9,410 nucleotides of DNA, taken from contig JAGLYT010000039.1 of NCBI GenBank assembly GCA_023132075.1, forward strand, positions 1 through 9,410. The letters run 5' to 3'. Both the position numbers and the translations under genes were made by a program. The stretch's first letter is position 1. Each line of letters begins with the position of its first letter. Below the pieces are notes generated by a model. The model was not told the DNA's origin, searched no databases, and saw only the letters and a list, made by a program, of their open reading frames with translations. Below, piece by piece: positions 1 to 5,797 of the stretch. The stretch is from a bacterium. GTDB lineage: Bacteria > CBDUZB01 > JAGLHV01.

Positions 1-5
1 ACTCC

Positions 6-512
6 TTAAAAAGGTGGAATCCATTTCAATATTCTCCAGGCATCGTCCATTTTCAAAAGTTTAGTTTTACAATTCGGACAACTATTTGTCTTAATTAATC
101 TCCAGAAACGAATTTTCTGAATATAAACAGTAAATATTTGAAAATCGCATTTAGGGCACCTAAGAATAGTTGACATATAATAGACATAACCCATCCATAC
201 AAGTAAGGATATTATAAGAAAAAACGCTTTTAAAGGCTGTGTTGCTAAATAACTCCAAAAACTATATGGCCCACTTTTCCTGCCTATGATAATTGCAATA
301 ATCATAAAAACAGCAAAAAATAAATGATAATATTTCCAGGTAACTTTAAATTTTCTAGTAAAATCATCCGCATACTTATTCGGATTGTTTTCTAAAGATT
401 CTTCCGTATTCAATTGAGTATTTTGTAAAGTTTCTTTCTTTAAAACAGTATAACATAATCCACAAAACAACACATCATCTTTATTTTCATGACCACATTT
501 TGGACATTTCAT
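6..512 (-). CDS. Double zinc-ribbon membrane protein, function unknown
   Basis: A 168-residue protein with no recognised function. Residues 1-20 form a zinc ribbon with two CxxC knuckles (C3/C6 and C17/C20). A polar linker follows (about 25-58), then two hydrophobic segments likely to span the membrane (about 62-76 and 95-112). The C-terminal part carries a second CxxC pair set, C119/C122 (CPKC) and C145/C148 (CPNC), so both ends probably bind zinc on the same side of the membrane. The start at 512 is chosen because a GAGAGGGGGG ribosome binding site lies just upstream and the zinc ribbon begins at once; an in-frame TTG at 563 would add 17 unconvincing residues that translate this site. It lies 84 bp downstream of the SagB-like lipoprotein gene with no obvious terminator or promoter between, so co-transcription is plausible. 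The family is seen by pattern only; any role in sensing or assembly would be a guess. Confidence 0.8.
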   Translation of the reverse strand: MKCPKCGHENKDDVLFCGLCYTVLKKETLQNTQLNTEESLENNPNKYADDFTRKFKVTWKYYHLFFAVFMIIAIIIGRKSGPYSFWSYLATQPLKAFFLIISLLVWMGYVYYMSTILRCPKCDFQIFTVYIQKIRFWRLIKTNSCPNCKTKLLKMDDAWRILKWIPPF

Positions 513-520
513 TCTTTGTT

Positions 521-531
521 GCCCCCCTCTC
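521..531 (-). promoter_or_regulatory. Ribosome binding site deciding the start of the zinc-ribbon gene
   Basis: On the minus strand GAGAGGGGGGC lies 8 bases before the ATG at 512-510 and favours that start over the upstream in-frame TTG at 563. The flanking TTGCC (536-532) and GGCAA (523-519) can pair in a 5-bp stem, with part of the site (GAGAGGGG) in the 8-nt loop. Confidence 0.6.
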
Positions 532-596
532 GGCAATATCTCCGTTTTCGGCCTCTGTATCAAACAACAAAACTGAGCCTAATTTTAACCTCTTTT

Positions 597-1283
597 TTAT
601 TTCTTCTTCGGATACCCCACGGGAATAATGTATACCGGAATGTGGTCATTGGGTAAATCCAGGACTTTTTGAACTGCTTCATCGGAAAAAGCACCTACAG
701 CAACAGAACTTAAGCCTAAGCATACCGCTTGTAAATGAATGTTTTGGGCAATATGCCCGGCCTCGATATAAGCATATTTTATACCCCTTTTCTTATATCT
801 TCCGCATATCCTGTCGTAAACACAGGTAATCACAATATTCACACCGGCAGAACTTACACAACCCTGCCGTAAAGCTGCCTTGGATAAGGAAGAACGTAAA
901 TCAATATTCTTAAGCTTTACTAATTTGTGATTTTGAGGAAAATAGTGGAAGAACCCTTGAGAAGAGACCAGATATGTCTCCATGGGATACGCTGCACCGG
1001 CTGAGGGAACAGTCTTTGTAGCACCTGTCTTAGCATCATGCTTTTCCCCATAAGCAGCCCAAAGCAATTGAGAAATTTGTTCCCGTGAAAGTATCCGTTT
1101 ACTAAAATCTCTCACCGAATGCCTTTTTAAAATACTTTCTTCTAAGGATATTTTTCCTCTTGTCTTTGGCTGCGGCAATTGTATTTCTTCGTCTATTTTT
1201 TTCTCCCCCCCTTTTACCTTGCAAGAAAGAATATTTCCCATAAAAACTATTACACTAAACAATATCAAAAATTTTTTAACCAT
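597..1283 (-). CDS. SagB/ThcOx-type nitroreductase-family lipoprotein
   Basis: A 228-residue flavoprotein of the SagB-type dehydrogenase branch of the nitroreductase superfamily. Residues 1-21 are a lipoprotein signal (positive N-terminus, hydrophobic core, ILSC with lipid-modified C21), so the enzyme should be exported and membrane-anchored. The mature part shows the FMN-binding RHSVRDF stretch (54-60), the family motif PSAGAAYPME (93-102), and the C-terminal VGAFSDEAV...PVGYP block. Relatives use FMN; those in thiazole/oxazole-modified peptide clusters oxidise azolines to azoles. Here no YcaO cyclodehydratase, precursor peptide or SagC/D partner is present, and the lipid anchor argues against a cytosolic peptide-modifying role; the substrate is unknown. 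The ATG at 1283 is preferred to an in-frame TTG at 1298 because GAAGGG sits 7 bases before it and signal-peptide geometry fits. A good promoter lies about 145 bp upstream. Family assignment is confident; function is not. Confidence 0.87.
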   Translation of the reverse strand: MVKKFLILFSVIVFMGNILSCKVKGGEKKIDEEIQLPQPKTRGKISLEESILKRHSVRDFSKRILSREQISQLLWAAYGEKHDAKTGATKTVPSAGAAYPMETYLVSSQGFFHYFPQNHKLVKLKNIDLRSSLSKAALRQGCVSSAGVNIVITCVYDRICGRYKKRGIKYAYIEAGHIAQNIHLQAVCLGLSSVAVGAFSDEAVQKVLDLPNDHIPVYIIPVGYPKKK

Positions 1284-1290
1284 TTTTTTA

Positions 1291-1296
1291 CCCTTC
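1291..1296 (-). promoter_or_regulatory. Ribosome binding site deciding the start of the SagB-like gene
   Basis: GAAGGG on the minus strand lies 7 bases before the ATG at 1283-1281. The alternative upstream TTG (1298) overlaps this site, which argues against its use. Confidence 0.55.
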
Positions 1297-1351
1297 AATC
1301 AACCCTTACAAAAAAATACCGGAAACAACAATTACTCCGCAACAATACTCA

Positions 1352-1370
1352 CCTGGAAAATATTTCCAGG
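1352..1370 (-). repeat. Perfect 8-bp inverted repeat with 3-nt loop in the SagB-like leader
   Basis: CCTGGAAA (1352-1359) and TTTCCAGG (1363-1370) are exact reverse complements separated by ATA. The element lies 68 bp before the SagB-like start codon and about 50 bp inside the transcript predicted from the promoter at 1429-1457. It has no trailing T-run on the minus strand, so it is not a simple terminator. It could be an RNA hairpin in the leader or an operator for a dimeric regulator. Confidence 0.5.
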
Positions 1371-1428
1371 AATTTAGTGTCTTTAAAATCATCATTCAAA
1401 TCAAAATCCTACCCACTCATAAACCTAT

Positions 1429-1457
1429 TTTATATCAAAAATTAGATTAAAAAGCAA
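1429..1457 (-). promoter_or_regulatory. Candidate sigma-70 promoter for the SagB-like gene
   Basis: Minus strand: -35 TTGCTT (1457-1452), 17-bp spacer, -10 TATAAA (1434-1429), preceded by TGA so that it also forms an extended -10 (TGnTATAAA). The predicted start near 1422 gives a leader of about 140 nt before the ATG at 1283. Confidence 0.6.
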
Positions 1458-1486
1458 CTCCATAGGAAAAAATAATTACATCTGAC

Positions 1487-1516
1487 AAAAAAATATTATA
1501 TTTTTTTTGATATAAT
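1487..1516 (-). terminator. Weak AT-only terminator-like hairpin after the cyclase gene
   Basis: Starting 5 bases after the cyclase stop codon, the minus strand reads ATTATAT (1516-1510), an 8-base loop, ATATAAT (1501-1495), then seven T residues (1493-1487). The shape is that of an intrinsic terminator but the stem has no G:C pair, so its strength is doubtful. Confidence 0.35.
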
Positions 1517-1521
1517 TTGCA

Positions 1522-2352
1522 TTACATATTTTCTGCTATTATTGCCACAGGCCTTATCCACGCAGCACTTGCGGCTTTGAGTTTTATTGGAAAACAGATG
1601 ACTTTAAAACCATAAGGCTTGGGAATCTTATCAAGATTAGCCATCGTCTCAATATGACAGTATTCTTTTTCTCTCCCCGCCAGATGGGCAGGCCACAAAT
1701 GTTTATTTTCCTTTGTCTTTGAATATTCCTTTATCATCCGTCTGAAAGAGCGGTCAAATCCCCATCCATCGGTACCAATTATCTTTATTCCCTTTTCTAC
1801 AAGCCACAACACTGCTTCCCTACTCATCCCCGGATGAGCAAGAAGATATTTTTTATCCTGTGCATATTTTCTTGCACCGGTCATTATAAGAACTATGTCT
1901 CCCTTTTTTATATCGTAATTTATATTTTGCAATGCTAATTGAATATCTTCCTTTGTTATTAAACTCCCGGGTCGTTTATGCCGTAAATCCAAAACAATAC
2001 CGTCTCCGTAACACCACTCAAGCGGCACTTCATCTATAGTTTTAGCAGGTTTGCCATCACAAGATGGCCCAAAATGCCACGGAGCATCAAGATGGGTACC
2101 TGTATGTGTTCCTAATTTCATATCTTCCCAGGCTAATCCCATACCATCGGGAAAATCCTTCGCTCTTACTCTATTTATCCCAAAACAGTAACGGATGAGA
2201 TTTCTTAAAGTATGTAAAAATGACTTTTCCGATAGGAGGCTTGCTAAACCCAGGAGTGTTCCTCCCTTTTTGTGCTTTACATATTTAATCTTTGGGAAAA
2301 TAGGTTCAATTGTTTCATTACTAATTGTTGAACTCAAATCAATGAATTGCAT
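1522..2352 (-). CDS. Cyclase-family metal-dependent hydrolase (kynurenine formamidase-like)
   Basis: A 276-residue cytosolic protein of the cyclase/arylformamidase family. The signature HTGTHLDAPWHF (83-94) supplies the metal ligands H83, H87 and D89 and the probable catalytic H93; H223 and E235 fit the conserved C-terminal His and Glu (compare CHIETMANLDKIP). GTDGWGFDRSF (193-203) and the C-terminal AAWIRPVAI also match larger family members. Known members hydrolyse N-formylkynurenine, isatin or related cyclic amides, or have unknown substrates. No kynurenine-pathway gene is nearby, so the substrate cannot be assigned. It is longer than the usual roughly 210 residues, with extra sequence at about 28-70 and 204-221. 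The start is set by AAAGGAG six bases before the ATG at 2352; an in-frame upstream start at 2391 would add 13 residues encoding that site. It sits alone between two gaps, with a candidate promoter upstream and a weak terminator downstream. Confidence 0.88.
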   Translation of the reverse strand: MQFIDLSSTISNETIEPIFPKIKYVKHKKGGTLLGLASLLSEKSFLHTLRNLIRYCFGINRVRAKDFPDGMGLAWEDMKLGTHTGTHLDAPWHFGPSCDGKPAKTIDEVPLEWCYGDGIVLDLRHKRPGSLITKEDIQLALQNINYDIKKGDIVLIMTGARKYAQDKKYLLAHPGMSREAVLWLVEKGIKIIGTDGWGFDRSFRRMIKEYSKTKENKHLWPAHLAGREKEYCHIETMANLDKIPKPYGFKVICFPIKLKAASAAWIRPVAIIAENM

Positions 2353-2358
2353 TTTTTT

Positions 2359-2365
2359 CTCCTTT
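2359..2365 (-). promoter_or_regulatory. Ribosome binding site deciding the start of the cyclase gene
   Basis: AAAGGAG on the minus strand, six bases before the ATG at 2352-2350. It excludes the 13-residue longer reading from 2391. Confidence 0.7.
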
Positions 2366-2389
2366 ATTAATTCTTTTACAAAATAACAC

Positions 2390-2419
2390 ATTCTACTTGT
2401 TCACCAATAATTAAAGCAA
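2390..2419 (-). promoter_or_regulatory. Candidate promoter for the cyclase gene
   Basis: Minus strand: TTGCTT (2419-2414), 18-bp spacer, TAGAAT (2395-2390). It would start transcription about 30 nt before the ATG. The match is moderate. A second -10-like TATAAT lies farther upstream (near 2513-2518) but lacks a good -35. Confidence 0.35.
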
Positions 2420-2626
2420 GCATGTTTCCAATCCATAATATGAATCATTCCCGTGAATCTATTCGGCGAAACAGGGATTTATTGATATTTTAGATTACCC
2501 ATCAAGAAACTGTATTATAACCCTATTTTTTACGGAATTCGGAGAGATTTGATTTATTAGATCCGTTTTTCGGCTGACCCAACTTAGACATTATTGAAAA
2601 AACCCTTTTTTTTCTGCCAATACTTT

Positions 2627-2734
2627 AAAGCTTTGAACAATATCACCGATGTTCCTTCTCTTTCAACCCTATTTATATTTTAATGAACGCCCCTATTCTC
2701 CCGCTGTTTTGTTAACCGAAATTGTTCAAGCTTT
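2627..2734. repeat. Inverted repeat pair (about 108 bp end to end) after the V4R-like gene
   Basis: AAAGCTTTGAACAAT (2627-2641) faces ATTGTTCAAGCTTT (2721-2734), whose reverse complement matches 14 of 15 positions with one single-base gap. The 79 bp between do not encode anything obvious. The outer arm begins 2 bp from the V4R-like stop codon. It could be a long-range 3' stem or the ends of a small decayed mobile element; AT-richness makes chance possible. Confidence 0.4.
2690..2702 (-). repeat. Degenerate copy of the dispersed GGAAAATAGGGG-type repeat
   Basis: Minus strand GGGAGAATAGGGG, one mismatch over the 13 bases shared with the copy at the methyltransferase gene end. It is intergenic. 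Confidence 0.35.
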
Positions 2735-2736
2735 TT

Positions 2737-3330
2737 TTACCATGTAATAATGTATGTACAACTATCAGCTCCGTTTTTTCTACACGGTTTTGAATCGTCA
2801 TGTACAATATTTGCTTTTATTTCGAATTTTCTTGCCATTGCCATTATAATTCCAAAATCAAATGCACAAGGATAAGGATTCTTACATTCACTAATTATCA
2901 TATTTCTATTTTCAACTCTTTCATATCCATAATGACCAATTCCTTCTTCCATCTTACCTGTAACAATATCAAATAACATCTTCCCGTTTTTTCTATGATT
3001 TATATGATAAGCTATATCTATTGATTTTATCGCAGTATCAATATCTTTAACCCATGACGGAAAAATTGCATTCTCAGGGATTTTCATCCCGATTAGTTGT
3101 AATGTTGCGTCGCCAATTTCTTTGGCTATTTCCTCAAATGATTTTAACCAACTATCATGAGAATACCAGTTTTTCTTTTCAATTTTGAGCTCACCATTTT
3201 CTTCTATACCAATCCCTACCCCCAATAAATATTTCTTTGCTAAACTTTTATATTGACCTAAACCATCTACTACTGCATTTACAGTCGTACCGTTTACTTC
3301 AATACCTTCCTCAAAAGCCTTAAATTGCAT
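2737..3330 (-). CDS. V4R-like (4-vinyl reductase-type) small-ligand-binding domain protein
   Basis: A 197-residue soluble protein that resembles widespread uncharacterised proteins related to the V4R domain, whose fold is shared with the haem-NO-binding group. Visible conserved-looking blocks are FEEGIEVNG (6-14), WLKSFEEIAKEIGD (61-74), PENAIFPSWVKDI (85-97), IDIAYHINHRKNGK (104-117), GIGHYGYE (130-137), KNPYPCAFDFG (150-160) and KPCRKNGADSCTYIITW (181-197). Four cysteines (149, 155, 183, 191) cluster in the C-terminal half and the GADSCTY ending is typical of V4R-like domains; they could bind metal or a small ligand. There is no signal peptide or membrane segment. The start is firm: AAAGGAGG lies 5 bases before the ATG. 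It has its own strong promoter and an unusually long leader, and gaps on both sides, so it looks like an independently regulated unit. The domain call is from pattern memory and is moderate; no enzymatic role can be claimed. Confidence 0.75.
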   Translation of the reverse strand: MQFKAFEEGIEVNGTTVNAVVDGLGQYKSLAKKYLLGVGIGIEENGELKIEKKNWYSHDSWLKSFEEIAKEIGDATLQLIGMKIPENAIFPSWVKDIDTAIKSIDIAYHINHRKNGKMLFDIVTGKMEEGIGHYGYERVENRNMIISECKNPYPCAFDFGIIMAMARKFEIKANIVHDDSKPCRKNGADSCTYIITW

Positions 3331-3523
3331 AAAATCCTCCTTTAAATATGAAGATTGAAATGTACTATTTGTATTACTTCCGGTTCGTTTCCAGTTAGTT
3401 CTTCCCCCTCCGGTATAATTTGTTTATTCCACTTGAACTTACTTTCAATTCTTTGCTTCCGCTTAAACCAGGATAATCTATTTCTAAATTAACAAATACT
3501 ACTCTTTCTTCCGCTATTGGTAC
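3331..3523 (-). other. Long 5' leader of the V4R-like gene (possible leader ORF or structured RNA)
   Basis: From the promoter at 3530-3558 the predicted transcript begins near 3523 and runs about 190 nt before the ATG at 3330. It is purine-rich and contains two overlapping frames without stops: 43 codons at 3526-3395, and 48 codons at 3488-3342 whose TAA touches the AGGAGG of the V4R-like gene. Neither has an ATG or GTG start; one TTG occurs inside the first frame. The predicted peptides look more protein-like than random (for example NKQIIPEGEELTGNEPEVIQ in the second). I cannot match it to a known riboswitch class. Confidence 0.4.
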
Positions 3524-3529
3524 AATTTA

Positions 3530-3558
3530 ATTATAACAACATTTTTATTATTAGTCAA
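3530..3558 (-). promoter_or_regulatory. Strong sigma-70 type promoter for the V4R-like gene
   Basis: Minus strand: -35 TTGACT (3558-3553), exactly 17 bp, -10 TATAAT (3535-3530). This is 11 of 12 consensus bases with ideal spacing, the best promoter in the window. It lies between the glycosidase stop and the V4R-like start, facing the latter. Confidence 0.75.
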
Positions 3559-3563
3559 CTCAC

Positions 3564-3580
3564 TACATCCCCTATTTTCC
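3564..3580 (-). repeat. Dispersed GGAAAATAGGGGAT repeat after the glycosidase gene
   Basis: The minus strand reads GGAAAATAGGGGATGTA, matching 16 of 17 bases with the copy at 5781-5797. It contains an in-frame TAG 12 bases after the real stop of the GH42-like gene. Immediately upstream the GAAAATAG unit recurs, overlapping the gene's true stop. Confidence 0.5.
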
Positions 3581-3583
3581 GTT

Positions 3584-5716
3584 CTATTTTCTATTTTCAT
3601 AGAACGCATATAAATTCTCCAAAAACTTTAGCGTGATTTCTAGTTCAGTATCACTCCTATCATAGATCTGCATCCCCATCCTGGGAAACCAAAAAACTGT
3701 TCTTCCTTTGTAACCAACAGTCGCTATTTTATTATTAGATGTTAAATGTCCGATTACTTTATAATCTTCCTTTGCATAATCAAATACCGGAATATTGAAA
3801 AGATTGTAACAACTCCTACCATCTCCTTGTTTACTTTCTATCTCTTCTATTAGCCCGCTTTTATCTTCTGAAACAAAATTCCATGAACTGTCTGCATCAA
3901 ATACAGAGGATTTAAGATTATATTCCGTTATTGGTGATGAAACATTGAGAAGTTGCTGTAAATAAGTTGAATTGTAATTTCCGTATTTATCGAAAACAGC
4001 ACTTCTCCCAACTATAAATAAACCACCCCCCCGATTTCGGTAGTTTACTAACACATCTTTTAATTCGTCATTCATTCTAAACAAATCTACTATGCCAACA
4101 GCAAGATAATCGTTTAGAATCCCCGGCTCTTTTATTATTTCCTCAATACTCAATACGTCATAGTCTAAACCAGTGTCCCTAAATAATATTGCCGTACAAT
4201 ATGCATCTTTGCTTTTATATTGTGAAAGATAATATTCTCTCTCATAATAACCCATCTTTTGATAATCTATTGCAGAAAGAAAAGAAAAATCTATAAAGGC
4301 AAATTTTTTCTTTTTAACTTTCGGAGCGTTTTTGAGTAAATATAAATTTCCGGCAATTTCTTTTATCTGCTTATCAGAATATGCATATTCTAATTCACCG
4401 CCAGGCCCTTTTATATCCCCTGTCGCCAATACCATACCCGTACCTGTATCAGCCGTAATTTTAATGATGTACTGCAACGTTTCCGATTTATTAACACCCC
4501 AGTTTTCCCATGCTATAAATGTAGCTTTGCCTCTTCTATGCATATAATTTATCAAATCACGGATTGCGGTTTCATAAATACTATTTATTTTTTGGTCATC
4601 TCTAAATCCGGGACAGGCAAAGACTCCATCTATATATGGTGACGAGGCATAATCATAATAATCTAAATTTAAAGTATAAGCAGATTCCCCTAACGCTCCG
4701 GAAGATAAAGGACCACCACCGGAATTCGCGAAAAGGACATGATTTGAATCTAATTGCTTGAAAAGTTTGGCAAAATGATTTCTGCTCTTTTTTTTCTCTT
4801 TCAATCTGAATAATTGCCAATCATAGAATTGCCTTCTTTTATCGCCGGCACTATTGACACCTCTATTATTCAGGTCCCTGCAATGAGATAATAGCTGTGG
4901 TATTTCCGCATTCTCAAATGTAACCGTATTATTACCCCACGCATCTCTTAATTTAGAAATATCCTCTTTATATGCTTTTTTTAACCAATTCCTGAATTGC
5001 GCTTTACAAAAAGGTGAATAATCATACCATCCTTTTGCTCCATAACCCGAGGGATAATTATTTTCTACTGTCCATCCAAAGCCCAGTTCCCACCCTAATA
5101 ATGCCGGATGGGTTTTATACCTGTTCACCATGTATGTAATCACCTGATCTGCGTATTTTTCGTGAAATTCTACATTAAAACTCGGCATCCAGGTTGTTTT
5201 TCCTTTTTCATTGGTTTGGGCATAATACTTGTTTCTATAATCTTCGGTTGTATACCACCATGCAGGTGGAGAACAACAATACCGAAATGCAGGTATAACA
5301 TAGACACCTTTGCTTGCCGCATAATCAAAAACCTCATCTAATTTCTTCCAGTTTATACGCCCGGCAGCATCCTCCGGAAATTCATCAAGTTTTTTTTCAG
5401 TATCCATTGCATACCACCACATAGAAACAATCACAAAGCTAAAACCATTTTCTGCAGCATAATCAATCTGCTTAGTTACTTGTTTTGGTTTAACATATAA
5501 ATCCTGATAAATAAAAATACCGCTTATCGGTATTGTTTTATTACCAACAAGGAGTCTTGGAATCCCTTCCATTACCTTTACGGAACTGGTTATCGGATTC
5601 TTTAACGAAAAATCCATTTTAAGTATTGGTTTTCGTTCTTCTTTTAAACAGCCAACTATCAAAACAATTACAATTACCAAAGCATAAATTAAACTAATTT
5701 TTAGTTTCGTTTTCAT
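3584..5716 (-). CDS. GH42-like beta-galactosidase-related lipoprotein
   Basis: A 710-residue exported lipoprotein: residues 1-23 are a signal with lipobox IVGC (C23). Residues about 55-450 look like the GH42 TIM barrel: an N-terminal IPISGIFIYQDLYV...FSFVIVSMWWYAMD stretch, PAFRYCCSPPAWW (142-154), HPALLGWELGFGW (203-215), the FCKAQFRNWLKKAYKEDISKLRDAWG block (236-261) typical of GH42, and TFIAWENWG (399-407), where E404 is the expected nucleophile. Residues about 470-600 resemble the glutamine-amidotransferase-like trimerisation domain of GH42 (NYRNRGGGLFIVG, 558-570), and a short beta domain follows. Relatives cleave beta-galactosides or other plant or algal oligosaccharides outside the cytoplasm. 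Oddly, the Asn-Glu pair that normally carries the acid/base follows WEL in many relatives but is Phe-Gly here (F213-G214); E210 or E218 might substitute. No sugar transporter or regulator is adjacent. The ATG at 5716 is preceded by a weak AGGAA site. Fold is fairly sure; activity and substrate are not. Confidence 0.8.
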   Translation of the reverse strand: MKTKLKISLIYALVIVIVLIVGCLKEERKPILKMDFSLKNPITSSVKVMEGIPRLLVGNKTIPISGIFIYQDLYVKPKQVTKQIDYAAENGFSFVIVSMWWYAMDTEKKLDEFPEDAAGRINWKKLDEVFDYAASKGVYVIPAFRYCCSPPAWWYTTEDYRNKYYAQTNEKGKTTWMPSFNVEFHEKYADQVITYMVNRYKTHPALLGWELGFGWTVENNYPSGYGAKGWYDYSPFCKAQFRNWLKKAYKEDISKLRDAWGNNTVTFENAEIPQLLSHCRDLNNRGVNSAGDKRRQFYDWQLFRLKEKKKSRNHFAKLFKQLDSNHVLFANSGGGPLSSGALGESAYTLNLDYYDYASSPYIDGVFACPGFRDDQKINSIYETAIRDLINYMHRRGKATFIAWENWGVNKSETLQYIIKITADTGTGMVLATGDIKGPGGELEYAYSDKQIKEIAGNLYLLKNAPKVKKKKFAFIDFSFLSAIDYQKMGYYEREYYLSQYKSKDAYCTAILFRDTGLDYDVLSIEEIIKEPGILNDYLAVGIVDLFRMNDELKDVLVNYRNRGGGLFIVGRSAVFDKYGNYNSTYLQQLLNVSSPITEYNLKSSVFDADSSWNFVSEDKSGLIEEIESKQGDGRSCYNLFNIPVFDYAKEDYKVIGHLTSNNKIATVGYKGRTVFWFPRMGMQIYDRSDTELEITLKFLENLYAFYENRK

Positions 5717-5780
5717 AATTAATATTCCTATTGAAAATCGGTATTAATAAAACTTTCTTTTCTGCCTAAAAGATTAGTAG

Positions 5781-5797
5781 TATATCCCCTATTTTCC
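5781..5797 (-). repeat. Dispersed GGAAAATAGGGGAT repeat spanning the methyltransferase stop
   Basis: Minus strand GGAAAATAGGGGATATA, 16 of 17 identical to the copy at 3564-3580. The TAG stop of the RNA methyltransferase gene (5791-5789) lies inside it, so the element supplies the last codons (GGA AAA TAG). Confidence 0.5.

Larger units (their letters stand above)
2353..2736. other. 384-bp gap between the V4R-like and cyclase genes
   Basis: I find no convincing open reading frame on either strand. It holds the candidate cyclase promoter (2390-2419), an imperfect inverted repeat (2627-2734), one degenerate copy of the AATAGGGG-type repeat (2690-2702), and a poly-A/poly-T patch around 2595-2613. 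No clear G:C-rich terminator follows the V4R-like gene. Confidence 0.6.

Noticed and set aside
1179-1445. 88-residue plus-strand reading frame across the SagB-like start and its leader
   Set aside because: It begins inside the minus-strand gene, has low-complexity Phe/Tyr/Lys/Asn-rich content, no good ribosome binding site and covers a well-supported minus-strand promoter.
597-2352. A thiazole/oxazole peptide-modification cluster built around the SagB-like protein
   Set aside because: There is no YcaO protein, cyclodehydratase partner, transporter or plausible precursor peptide, and the enzyme is an exported lipoprotein.
2590-2615. Terminator made of the A6-CCC-T8 tract
   Set aside because: The stem would be A:T only with a 3-base loop, it lies about 125 bp after the nearest gene, and a homopolymer-rich AT background explains it.
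3584-5716. A polysaccharide utilisation locus around the GH42-like protein
   Set aside because: No SusC/SusD-type, ABC or PTS transporter, sugar regulator or second glycosidase is present in the window.
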